DNA from: an uncultured Muribaculaceae bacterium
GTDB lineage: Bacteria; Bacteroidota; Bacteroidia; Bacteroidales; Muribaculaceae
Assembly: GCA_910587075.1 (NCBI GenBank)
Contig: CAJUKE010000015.1
Span: 1-64,000 of the forward strand
Length of the DNA stretch: 64,000 nt
Reading direction: 5' to 3'
Every line of letters starts with the position of its first letter. The stretch's first letter is position 1. Below, piece by piece: positions 53,179 through 61,216 of this stretch. The notes under the pieces are model-generated. The model saw nothing but the letters and a program-made list of their open reading frames with translations, did no database searches and was not told the DNA's origin. A program made the position numbers and the translations under genes.

Positions 53179-53871
53179 TTATGCCTCCGCGGGGGCGGCG
53201 TCGGGGCGGAGGAGCCCCACCTGGGTGATGCCGCCTATGGTCGGGTCGCCGATTTTCACGAAAATCTCGGTCGAGAGGGGCAGGTACAGGTCGATGCGCG
53301 ACCCGAGCTTGATGAAGCCCATATGGTCCTCAATCGAAGCCTCGACGCCAGGCTGTGCGTAGGTGACGATGCGGCGGGCCATAGCCCCGGCCACCTGGCG
53401 CATAAGCACGAGCTGCCCCTCCGGGGTGCGGATCACCACGGTCGAGCGCTCGTTCTCGGTGCTCGACTTCGGGAGGTATGCGGCGCGGCAGCGGCCATTG
53501 TGGTGCGTTGAGTAAACCACCTCGCCGTCAACAGGGAACCAGTTGGCGTGCACGTTGAGGGGCGACATAAACACCGAGAGCTGTATGCAGCGGCATTTCA
53601 GGTACTCCCCCTCGTAGGTCTCCTCCAGGGCAACCACCTTGCCATCGGCGGCCGACACCACGGCGTTGACCGGGTTGCCGGGGAAATGGCGGCGCGGCGA
53701 GCGGTAGAAGTTCACCACCAGCAGGAAGAACACCAATGACAGAACGCTGACCGACGCGGCCAGCCAACGCATATGCGGCAGCCAGATCCACAGCGGCAGG
53801 TTGAGAAGCAGCAGCGCTGCGAGCAGAACGGTGAGCACATGGGTGCCCTCGCGGTGTATCTTTACTCTCAT
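53179..53871 (-). CDS. psd: Phosphatidylserine decarboxylase proenzyme
   Basis: 230 residues, the short type. Two N-terminal membrane segments (about 11-52) anchor it; the catalytic part has SAADGK (Asp76), FMSPLNVHANWFP (His108) and the self-cleavage motif FIKLGSR with Gly190-Ser191, where cleavage makes the pyruvoyl cofactor. It converts phosphatidylserine to phosphatidylethanolamine. First gene of the psd-pssA unit; a perfect -7 box TAACTTTG is on the minus strand at 53917-53924. Compare the larger soluble paralogue at 15176. Confidence 0.94.
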   Translation of the reverse strand: MRVKIHREGTHVLTVLLAALLLLNLPLWIWLPHMRWLAASVSVLSLVFFLLVVNFYRSPRRHFPGNPVNAVVSAADGKVVALEETYEGEYLKCRCIQLSVFMSPLNVHANWFPVDGEVVYSTHHNGRCRAAYLPKSSTENERSTVVIRTPEGQLVLMRQVAGAMARRIVTYAQPGVEASIEDHMGFIKLGSRIDLYLPLSTEIFVKIGDPTIGGITQVGLLRPDAAPAEA

Positions 53872-53916
53872 TTCAGTTTTATGCTCGGTTTCAGAGGGGT
53901 TTCTGTTATCAAACTA

Positions 53917-53924
53917 CAAAGTTA
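53917..53924 (-). promoter_or_regulatory. -7 box of psd-pssA
   Basis: Perfect TAACTTTG on the minus strand, 45 bp before the psd ATG at 53871. The -33 element is unclear. Confidence 0.5.
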
Positions 53925-54047
53925 ACAACAAATTTCCGATTAAGAAACTGTTTAAAAATTTTTCCGCCCCCATCCCCGAAAAATCGCAAAAAATTCGCAA
54001 AAACGCACGACAACACCCCGGGCTCCAGCCGGTAGAAGAAAGCCGCG

Positions 54048-54326
54048 CTACTTATCGCCGTAATGGCCTTTAAGAGATACTACTGAGACGACAACCCTTT
54101 CCTCCTCAATCGCATAAATCATTCGTGAGCCCTTATCGATCCTTCGGCTCCAATATCCCGCCAAATCCCCTTTGAGCTGTTCTACCTGGCCAGTCCCGTA
54201 AGTCGGATGTTCACGGAGTTCGGCAAACAGCCCCACAATCTTATTGAGAATTTTCTTCTGCCCGGATTTTTGCCACTCTTTCAGATGCTTTTCAGCCTCC
54301 GGCAGCAATATCAGCTCATAAGTCAT
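54048..54326 (-). CDS. YoeB/Txe-type toxin
   Basis: 92 residues of the RelE/ParE superfamily, Txe/YoeB branch. LKGDLAGYWSRRIDKGSRMIYAI and the terminal GHYGDK correspond to the conserved WSRRI...R..Y and HY motifs of these ribosome-dependent mRNA endonucleases. Its start overlaps the antitoxin stop by 4 bp, the usual antitoxin-first order. Confidence 0.9.
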   Translation of the reverse strand: MTYELILLPEAEKHLKEWQKSGQKKILNKIVGLFAELREHPTYGTGQVEQLKGDLAGYWSRRIDKGSRMIYAIEEERVVVSVVSLKGHYGDK

Positions 54327-54622
54327 ACGCCAAGCATGGCCTTGATTTCATCCATTGTGTAGGCACGGCCTTTGCCCGCTTTCTTTTCCGCGATGCCGCG
54401 TTTGACCGATTCCATATTCTCCGCGTCATCAAACCACTTGTCGCCGGAAGGGGAGGGATTCTCCTTCACTTCGACCGCGATGGAATCCGCCTTGGAAATC
54501 AGTATCGTTTCGATGTAGTTCTTCAAGCTTTTACCCTGCGCCACCGCCATTATTGACAGTTTACGCAGCGTCTCGACTGGAAGGTCGATATTCTTACGCT
54601 TTACATTTACCGCTGTTGCCAT
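54323..54622 (-). CDS. Antitoxin of the YoeB-type module
   Basis: 99 residues from the ATG at 54622 (MATAVNVKRKNIDLPVET). The N-terminal segment NIDLPVETLRKLSIMAVAQGKSLKNYIETIL resembles a ribbon-helix-helix DNA-binding domain; the C-terminal half would wrap the toxin. A frame from 54646 exists, but that codon lies inside the promoter -7 box (54645-54652), so it cannot be the start. RHH antitoxins commonly bind their own promoter. Confidence 0.8.
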   Translation of the reverse strand: MATAVNVKRKNIDLPVETLRKLSIMAVAQGKSLKNYIETILISKADSIAVEVKENPSPSGDKWFDDAENMESVKRGIAEKKAGKGRAYTMDEIKAMLGV

Positions 54623-54644
54623 AGTGTTTTCAATATTTCCCGAC

Positions 54645-54676
54645 AAAGATATATAATGTATACAATATATACAAAA
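54645..54676 (-). promoter_or_regulatory. Promoter of the toxin-antitoxin pair
   Basis: Minus-strand TTTTG (54672-54676) and TATCTTTG (54645-54652), 19 bp apart. The spacer is an A/T-rich, partly symmetrical stretch and could be the antitoxin operator. Confidence 0.7.
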
Positions 54677-54705
54677 TCGGAGAGGACAAAGTTGCCCGCG
54701 GAGAG

Positions 54706-57057
54706 CTATTTGGCTTTCAGAATCGAGTTTTCGAGTTGGGTTTCGGCGGGCTTCAAGGCGTCCTTCTTGATTTTTTTGCCGAAGTCGAAGCTGTAGGCGA
54801 CCTTGACGAAGCCGTGGCGGCTCGCCGTACGCGACACGAGCGTGTTGGCGTAGTTGTAGACGGGATTATAGGAGACGAACCTGTAGCTCGCGTTCTTGGT
54901 GAACGGCGCCTCCGTGCCCGCCTCAAAGCGCCAATGGCTCAGCGCGTAGGATACCGACAGGCCGTACTTCCACGGGGTGGTAACTTTGGCCAGGTCCATC
55001 CCCATGACGTTCTGAGGGGTCGACACCCAGAGATTGGCGCCGAAATTGCCGATGTAGTACGAGCCGTTGAACTTCCCCTCCCAGCTTCCGACACTCGCGT
55101 CCTGGTAGCCGCGGTAGGCGTACAGGTTGTAACCGCCGCTCAGTTGCAGACTCAGGGCCTTGAGGGGGCGGTATGTCAGCGAGAGGTTGGTGTTCAGATA
55201 GTGGGAGTTCTCGTCGGTGCGCCAGCTCTCCACAACCCTGTCGGCCTCGGCCACATAGCAGCTTACCGGCAACTTGTGGTTGAACTGGTACTGGGCCATG
55301 GCCTGAAGGCCGACGCGCTGTGAGTTGTAGCCGTACACCACCAACGCCTGATAGAGCTTGGTGTTGTCGATGTCGGGGTTACCCTTTATGATGTGCAGGG
55401 AGTTGACGGCCTGCTCGGCGGTCGACAGGCTCGCGAGGCTCGGGAAGGAGTTGCCTATGTTGCACGACACCATCAGGAACTGGCGGTCGGCAATCGCCGA
55501 CGTCAACCTGAGGTTGAGGCGCGGCGCGAAGAGGTTTATCTGATCCCTCCCCCGCTGTCGATACTGCAAGGCCGACACGCCGGGGCGCAGCATCAGCCGC
55601 GTGCGCTTCCCTATCGGCTGGTCATATTGCACGAACAGCAACTCCTCGTTGCTCCACAGAGCCGAGCTGGAAACATTCGTGCCGCGGTAGTCGGCGCGGC
55701 TGTCCTTGAAGAAATCCATGAGTTTGACCGCTATGGAGTTGCCCCGCTTGAAGGTTTTGCCGTAGGCCAGTGTGACATCGGCGTTCCACCGATGCTCCAC
55801 CGAGCTGTTGTCGATGCGGTACTCCCCGCTCCCGACCCACCGCTCGGTAAGGTCGTAGGAATAGTCGTTCCTCGTATACGCGCCCTGCGCTGTTAGCTCG
55901 AAAAACTGGCGCGCCGGGAGATTGAACCGCGTGTGGAGTTTCGCGCTCCCTTTCTGCCCGCGGCTCGCCGTCTCACCGCGCCTTTCGGAAAGCTCCCGCG
56001 CGTCGGAGCCGTAAGTATAGTCGATGTTCTCGGTCGAACGGCTGAAGGGCGTGTTGTCGCGGTTGTAAGCGGCTGAGGCCTGGATCACGCGCTTCTTGTT
56101 GGCGTTGGTGACATCGACCTGCGCGTACGCCTTGTCGTTTCTCACGCGGCCCGAGGCCGTGCGCGACCGCTGTGTCACCGTGGCGTCGCCAAGGTTGTAC
56201 CGAGCGTCGCCGTCCGCACGGTCCGAGTCATGCTCGCCCAGGGCGTAACCGCCGTAGACCTGCCACGTCGTGTTCTTGTGAGAGATTCTGCCGGCGAGGT
56301 TGTACGCTCCGTCGAGAAAGCCGATTTTCTGCTCGCCGTTGACCTCCGCGTAACCCCCGGTATCGTACTCGCGCACGATGAAGTTCACCACGGCGTTTTC
56401 CCCGACGTACTGCCCCGTTGGCGCGTCGTAATACTCCACCCTCAGCACGTCCTTGGAGCGGATAGCCCTCACTTCGCGGGCCGAAGCCTTGATGCCGTTG
56501 ATGTAGAGGGTCGCGCTGCCAAACAGGGCCGACACCTCGCCCGTCGCCTTATCGACCGTCACTCCGGGTATCTTGAGGCTGTTGAGCAGGTCGTAACCGC
56601 CGAATGCGTGGCGCTTCTCCTCGGCGCCGGGTATCGCGACTATGTGCCCCTTCTCGCTCCTTATCACCGGCTCCCCCTCGACCACGACCTCGCCCAGGGC
56701 GTAGGAGGCATCCTTCATAACCATGTCAACCGTAAGGCTTTCATGGCCTGAGAATGACACCTCGGCGAGGGCGGGCTCGAAGCCTAAGGAAGAAAAACCG
56801 ACAAATCCGGCATTCTCCGCTATGCCCGTGAGCTCATAACGCCCAACGGAGTCGGTGACCGCGGATTTGACGAAACTCGAATCAGGCTTCAAAAACCTCA
56901 CGGCCACAAATTCAAGCGGCTGGTTGCGCGAGTCTCTCACACAACCATTCAGTGAGTTTTGCGCGAAGCAATCCCCGCTGACAAACAGCATCGCCGCGGC
57001 GGCAATAAGCTTATATGGATTCGCTTTATCAAAGGCTTTGGCGATAGTTTTGCACAT
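54706..57057 (-). CDS. Outer membrane TonB-type beta-barrel protein with carboxypeptidase-like domain
   Basis: 783 residues. A signal sequence (KLIAAAAMLFVSGDCFAQ) is followed by a carboxypeptidase-regulatory-like domain (LNGCVRDSRNQPLEFVAVRF), a plug-like region (YDLLNSLKIPGVTVDKATGEV ... LYINGIKASAREV), and a long outer-membrane barrel. This is the OMP_b-brl_3 type lacking a standard SusD partner; such proteins carry iron compounds, peptides or unknown ligands. GC is a little lower than in the core genes. It has its own promoter and precedes the toxin-antitoxin module, which is not cotranscribed. Confidence 0.88.
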   Translation of the reverse strand: MCKTIAKAFDKANPYKLIAAAAMLFVSGDCFAQNSLNGCVRDSRNQPLEFVAVRFLKPDSSFVKSAVTDSVGRYELTGIAENAGFVGFSSLGFEPALAEVSFSGHESLTVDMVMKDASYALGEVVVEGEPVIRSEKGHIVAIPGAEEKRHAFGGYDLLNSLKIPGVTVDKATGEVSALFGSATLYINGIKASAREVRAIRSKDVLRVEYYDAPTGQYVGENAVVNFIVREYDTGGYAEVNGEQKIGFLDGAYNLAGRISHKNTTWQVYGGYALGEHDSDRADGDARYNLGDATVTQRSRTASGRVRNDKAYAQVDVTNANKKRVIQASAAYNRDNTPFSRSTENIDYTYGSDARELSERRGETASRGQKGSAKLHTRFNLPARQFFELTAQGAYTRNDYSYDLTERWVGSGEYRIDNSSVEHRWNADVTLAYGKTFKRGNSIAVKLMDFFKDSRADYRGTNVSSSALWSNEELLFVQYDQPIGKRTRLMLRPGVSALQYRQRGRDQINLFAPRLNLRLTSAIADRQFLMVSCNIGNSFPSLASLSTAEQAVNSLHIIKGNPDIDNTKLYQALVVYGYNSQRVGLQAMAQYQFNHKLPVSCYVAEADRVVESWRTDENSHYLNTNLSLTYRPLKALSLQLSGGYNLYAYRGYQDASVGSWEGKFNGSYYIGNFGANLWVSTPQNVMGMDLAKVTTPWKYGLSVSYALSHWRFEAGTEAPFTKNASYRFVSYNPVYNYANTLVSRTASRHGFVKVAYSFDFGKKIKKDALKPAETQLENSILKAK

Positions 57058-57096
57058 ATGGGGGGGGTAGTGGTTCTCATATTTAATATACAGCGG

Positions 57097-57127
57097 CGAA
57101 GTTAGCGATTAATCAGGCAAAATCAAA
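57097..57127 (-). promoter_or_regulatory. Promoter of the TonB-type gene
   Basis: Minus-strand TTTG (57124-57127) and TAACTTCG (57097-57104), 19 bp apart, about 40 bp before the ATG at 57057. It supports TAnnTTCG as a working variant of the -7 box. Confidence 0.65.
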
Positions 57128-57219
57128 GCGAATTGTCGATATTTTGTCGACACAGGGCAGGGCGGCGGCACTGACGCGGGGGCAGGGCGGCGGGGAAAAA
57201 CGGGGCGGCTCGACATTTT

Positions 57220-57252
57220 TTTTGCGATTCAGAGCGGAAAACGCTAATTTTG
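57220..57252 (+). promoter_or_regulatory. Promoter of nadB
   Basis: TTTTG (57220-57224) and TAATTTTG (57245-57252), 20 bp apart, giving a leader of about 77 nt to the ATG at 57336. Confidence 0.75.
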
Positions 57253-57335
57253 CATCTGAGTGGCGCGAGGGGTTTCCCGGCGCTCTCCTACCAGGCTCCC
57301 CCTCCGGGGGCCACCCCTTGTGAACAATCGAAGCA

Positions 57336-58928
57336 ATGACCAGGGAATACGACTATTTAGTGATCGGCAGCGGCATCGCCGGAATGAGCTTCGCCCTGAA
57401 AGTGGCTCACGCCGGAAAGGTCGCGCTTGTGTGCAAAACCAAGCTCGAAGAGGCCAACACGGCCCTCGCCCAGGGGGGCGTGGCCTCGGTTACGAACCTC
57501 GAAGTCGACGATTTCGAAAAGCATATCCGCGACACGATGGTGGCCGGCGACTGGCTCTCCGACCCGGAGGCCGTGAGGAAGGTGGTGACCGGGGCTCCCG
57601 GGCAGATACGCCAGCTTCTTGAGTGGGGCGTGAACTTCGACCGCCGCCCCGACGGCTCCTTCGACCTCCACCGCGAGGGGGGCCACTCGGAATTCCGCAT
57701 CCTCCACCACGCCGACAATACCGGCTTCGAGATACAGCGGGGCCTCATCGAGGCGGTGAAGGCAAACCCGAACATCGACATCTACGAGGACCATTTCGCG
57801 ATCGAGATCATCACCCAGCACCATCTGGGGAAGGTCGTGACGCGCCGCACCCCCGACATCACCTGCTACGGAGCCTACGTCCTCGCCCCCGACGGGCGGG
57901 TCGACAAGTTCCTGGCCCGCGTGACCCTGATGGCCACCGGCGGCGTCGGGGCCGTTTACCAGACCACCACCAACCCGCTTGTGGCCACCGGCGACGGCAT
58001 CGCGATGGTGTACCGCGCCAAGGGCACCGTGAAGGATATGGAGTTCATCCAGTTCCACCCGACGGCCCTCTTCCACCCCGGCGACCGCCCCAGCTTCCTC
58101 ATCACGGAGGCCATGCGCGGCTACGGCGGCATACTGCGCAACCTGGCGGGCGAGCGCTTCATGGAGCGCTACGACCCGGAGCGCATGGAGCTGGCCCCGC
58201 GCGACGTGGTGGCCCGCGCCATCGACTCCGAGATGAAGCAGCGCGGCGAGGACCATGTGTTCCTCGACGTGACCCACAAGGACCCCGAGGAGACCCGCCG
58301 CCACTTCCCCAACATCTACGCCCACTGCCTGGAGCTCGGCATCGACATCACCAAGGAGCCGATACCCGTGGCCCCCGCGGCCCACTACCTCTGCGGCGGC
58401 ATCAGCGTCGACCAGAACGCCGAGTCGTCGATCAAGAGGCTCTACGCCGTGGGCGAGTGCTCGCGCACCGGGCTCCACGGAGGCAACCGCCTGGCCTCCA
58501 ACTCGCTGATCGAGGCGGTGGTCTACGCCGACGCCGCGGCGCGACACGCCGTCGAAAACGCGCCCCACTACGAGCTCCGCGCCGACATACCCGACTGGAA
58601 CGACGAGGGCACGCGCCACCCCGAGGAGATGGTGCTCATTACCCAGAGCATCCGCGAGGTGAACCAGATCATGGGCACCTACGTCGGCATCGTGCGCTCC
58701 GACCTGCGCCTCGACCGCGCATGGAACCGCCTCGACATCCTCTACGAGGAGACCGAGCGCCTGTTCAAGTCGTCGACCGCCTCGCGGCAGATTTGCGAGC
58801 TGCGCAACATCATCAACGTAGGCTACCTCATCATGCGCCAGGCTAAGGAACGCAAGGAGTCGCGCGGACTGCACTACACCATCGACTACCCCCCGACCGA
58901 TCACACTCCCCCCTCGGCCGCGAAATAA
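57336..58928 (+). CDS. nadB: L-aspartate oxidase
   Basis: 530 residues, FAD flavoprotein that oxidises L-aspartate to iminoaspartate, the first step of NAD synthesis. FAD motif GSGIAGMSFA (11-20), EEANTALAQGGVAS, REGGHSEFRILHHAD, EFIQFHPTAL and the C-terminal GECSRTGLHGGNRLASNSLIEAVV are all typical and separate it from succinate dehydrogenase flavoprotein. NadA and NadC are not in the window. Confidence 0.95.
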   Translation: MTREYDYLVIGSGIAGMSFALKVAHAGKVALVCKTKLEEANTALAQGGVASVTNLEVDDFEKHIRDTMVAGDWLSDPEAVRKVVTGAPGQIRQLLEWGVNFDRRPDGSFDLHREGGHSEFRILHHADNTGFEIQRGLIEAVKANPNIDIYEDHFAIEIITQHHLGKVVTRRTPDITCYGAYVLAPDGRVDKFLARVTLMATGGVGAVYQTTTNPLVATGDGIAMVYRAKGTVKDMEFIQFHPTALFHPGDRPSFLITEAMRGYGGILRNLAGERFMERYDPERMELAPRDVVARAIDSEMKQRGEDHVFLDVTHKDPEETRRHFPNIYAHCLELGIDITKEPIPVAPAAHYLCGGISVDQNAESSIKRLYAVGECSRTGLHGGNRLASNSLIEAVVYADAAARHAVENAPHYELRADIPDWNDEGTRHPEEMVLITQSIREVNQIMGTYVGIVRSDLRLDRAWNRLDILYEETERLFKSSTASRQICELRNIINVGYLIMRQAKERKESRGLHYTIDYPPTDHTPPSAAK

Positions 58929-59002
58929 AACACCCGCTTTCTCCGTTTCACCTATATACCGCTTATATACAGCCCCGAAAAAAAGAAAAAACTCTCTCCA
59001 GA

Positions 59003-59665
59003 TTGCGAAACCTATCGATCCGACATATTCTGCTATCGCTCGCCTTCCTTGTCGCGGCCGCCGGAGCCTTCGGGGCCGACTTCCAGGAGCTTGAGGCGCA
59101 GACACCCTCAATCGACAACCCCGGAAGCGGCCGCAAGCCCGTGTACCGCGGGAAGTACCACACGGTAACCCCGGAGGGGGACACCGTGCTCGTGGTGATT
59201 TTCAACGACATCACCGTTTTCCCCAAGCTCCGCTTCAAGAACCGCAAGCAGGAGGAATTCTACTGGCGCACCGTACGCGACGTGAAGAAGGCTCTCCCCT
59301 ACGCCAAGCTCATCAGCGCGACGCTCCTCGAAACCTACGAGTACCTCGAAACCTTCCCCACCCAGAAGGAGCGCGAGGCGTATCTCAAGGAGATGGAGGG
59401 CGCGATTTTCCGCCAGTACAAGCCCGCCCTGAAGCGATTCACCAAGGGGCAGGCCCGGATGCTGGTGAAGCTGATCCAGCGGGAGACCAACCAGAGCGGC
59501 TACGACATCGTGAAAGCTTTCTTAGGCTCGTTCCGCGCGAGCTTCTGGCAAGGGTTCGGCAAACTGTTCGGCGTGAGCCTCAAAGGGGAATACCGCCCGG
59601 AGAAAAACGCCGACGACGCCATAATCGAACGCGTGTGCGTCGGGGTCGAGCAGGGGGAATTATGA
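59003..59665 (+). CDS. DUF4294 domain-containing exported protein
   Basis: 220 residues from a TTG start. Signal peptide (IRHILLSLAFLVAAAGAFG) and the DUF4294 region with NDITVFPKLRFKNRKQEEFYWRTVRDVKKALPYAKL and FTKGQARMLVKLIQRETNQSGYDIVKAFLGSFRASFWQ. Conserved in Bacteroidetes, function unknown. Lies 34 bp before pgi and probably shares its transcript. Confidence 0.85.
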   Translation: MRNLSIRHILLSLAFLVAAAGAFGADFQELEAQTPSIDNPGSGRKPVYRGKYHTVTPEGDTVLVVIFNDITVFPKLRFKNRKQEEFYWRTVRDVKKALPYAKLISATLLETYEYLETFPTQKEREAYLKEMEGAIFRQYKPALKRFTKGQARMLVKLIQRETNQSGYDIVKAFLGSFRASFWQGFGKLFGVSLKGEYRPEKNADDAIIERVCVGVEQGEL

Positions 59666-59699
59666 CAACAGAAAGAATCAAACTCAACAACATACACCA

Positions 59700-61043
59700 A
59701 TGAATACCATCGAAGTAAACGTTAAAGACACACTCAGCGCCGTTTCCGCCGAGCAGATCAAGGCACTCAACCCCGCAGCCGAAAAGGCGATGAAGATGCT
59801 CGCCGACGGCACCGGCGCCGGCGCCGACTTCCTCGGATGGGTCAACCTCCCCTCCGAAATCACCGACGCCCACCTGGCCGACATCGAAGAGGCCGCCAAG
59901 AACCTCCGCGAAAACTGCGACTACGTCGTTGCCATCGGCATCGGCGGCTCCTACCTGGGCGCCAAGGCCGTGATCGAGGGCCTCAGTGACTCCTTCTCGC
60001 AGCTCCGCCCCGAAGGTGACGCCCGCCGCTGCCGCGTGATTTTCGCCGGACAGAACATCGGCGAGGACTATCTCTACGAACTCCAGGACCTCCTCAAGGG
60101 GCATAAGTTCGGCATCATCGTGATTTCCAAGTCGGGCACCACCACCGAGCCCGCCATCGCCTTCCGCCTCCTCAAGGAGCAGCTCGAAAGCCAGCTCGGC
60201 AAGGCCGAAGCCTCGAAGCGTATCGTGGCCATCACCGACGCCGCACGCGGCGCCCTGCGCCAGCTCGCCACCGAGGAGGGCTACAAGACATTCGTCATCC
60301 CCGACAACGTTGGTGGCCGCTTCTCGGTGCTCACCCCCGTGGGTCTCCTCCCCATCGCCGTGGCCGGGTTCGACATCCGCGCCCTCGTGGCCGGCGCCCG
60401 CCGCATGCAGGCCGCTACCGCCGAAGGTGTCGAGAACAACCCCGCCGCCCTCTACGCCACCACCCGCAACGCCCTCTACGGCGCCGGCAAGAAGATCGAG
60501 ATCCTCGTGAACTACAACTCCAAGCTCCACTTCCTGGCCGAATGGTGGAAGCAGCTCTACGGCGAGTCGGAGGGTAAGGACGGCAAGGGCATCTTCCCCG
60601 CGTCGGTCGACTTCACCACCGACCTCCACTCCATGGGCCAGTGGATCCAGGAAGGCGAGCGCACCATCTTCGAAACCGTGCTCTCCGTTGAATCTACCGC
60701 CCACAAAACCGTCATCCCCACCGACGAAGCCAACCTCGACGGCCTCAACTTCCTGGCCGGCAAGCGCGTCGACGAGGTGAACAAGATGGCCGAGCTCGGC
60801 ACCCGCCTGGCCCACGTCGACGGCGGCGTACCCAACATCCGCATCACCGTGCCCGCCCTCACCGAGGAGTACTTCGGCGAGCTGATCTACTTCTTCGAGA
60901 AGGCCTGCGGCATCTCCGGCTACATCCTCGACGTGAACCCCTTCAACCAGCCCGGCGTGGAGGCCTACAAGCGCAATATGTTCGCCCTCCTCGACAAGCC
61001 CGGCTACGAGGAAGCTTCCGCCGCCATCAAGGCCCGCCTCTGA
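59700..61043 (+). CDS. pgi: Glucose-6-phosphate isomerase
   Basis: 447 residues, the shorter bacterial type. Interconverts glucose-6-phosphate and fructose-6-phosphate. AIGIGGSYLGAKA, VISKSGTTTEPAIAFR and the C-terminal NPFNQPGVEAYK are the standard signatures. The coding sequence is strongly codon-biased, fitting high expression. A 21-bp perfect stem follows. Confidence 0.96.
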   Translation: MNTIEVNVKDTLSAVSAEQIKALNPAAEKAMKMLADGTGAGADFLGWVNLPSEITDAHLADIEEAAKNLRENCDYVVAIGIGGSYLGAKAVIEGLSDSFSQLRPEGDARRCRVIFAGQNIGEDYLYELQDLLKGHKFGIIVISKSGTTTEPAIAFRLLKEQLESQLGKAEASKRIVAITDAARGALRQLATEEGYKTFVIPDNVGGRFSVLTPVGLLPIAVAGFDIRALVAGARRMQAATAEGVENNPAALYATTRNALYGAGKKIEILVNYNSKLHFLAEWWKQLYGESEGKDGKGIFPASVDFTTDLHSMGQWIQEGERTIFETVLSVESTAHKTVIPTDEANLDGLNFLAGKRVDEVNKMAELGTRLAHVDGGVPNIRITVPALTEEYFGELIYFFEKACGISGYILDVNPFNQPGVEAYKRNMFALLDKPGYEEASAAIKARL

Positions 61044-61069
61044 TCTCCTGATTGACCCCATAACACATT

Positions 61070-61116
61070 GAACGCCTCACCTTCAGCGGCATATAGCCGC
61101 TGAAGGTGAGGCGTTC
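61070..61116. terminator. Perfect 21-bp stem-loop after pgi
   Basis: The arms 61070-61090 and 61096-61116 are exact complements with an ATATA loop (stem begins GAACGCCTCACC). No T run follows on the plus strand, but such a stem would block transcripts or 3' exonucleases on either strand. Confidence 0.75.
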
Positions 61117-61128
61117 GTATGATAGAAA

Positions 61129-61193
61129 GCAAGGTCGGAGATTTCTCGCGAATGAAGCCCCGGTCGCAAGTTATGCGAAATCTCCGACCTTGC
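61129..61193. repeat. Second inverted repeat after pgi
   Basis: GCAAGGTCGGAGATTTC (61129-61145) is the exact complement of GAAATCTCCGACCTTGC (61177-61193), with a 31-nt loop. It lies 13 bp beyond the pgi stem and just before the stop of the convergent helicase gene. Confidence 0.75.
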
Positions 61194-61216
61194 GGAATTG
61201 TTGCCGCGCTATGCCC

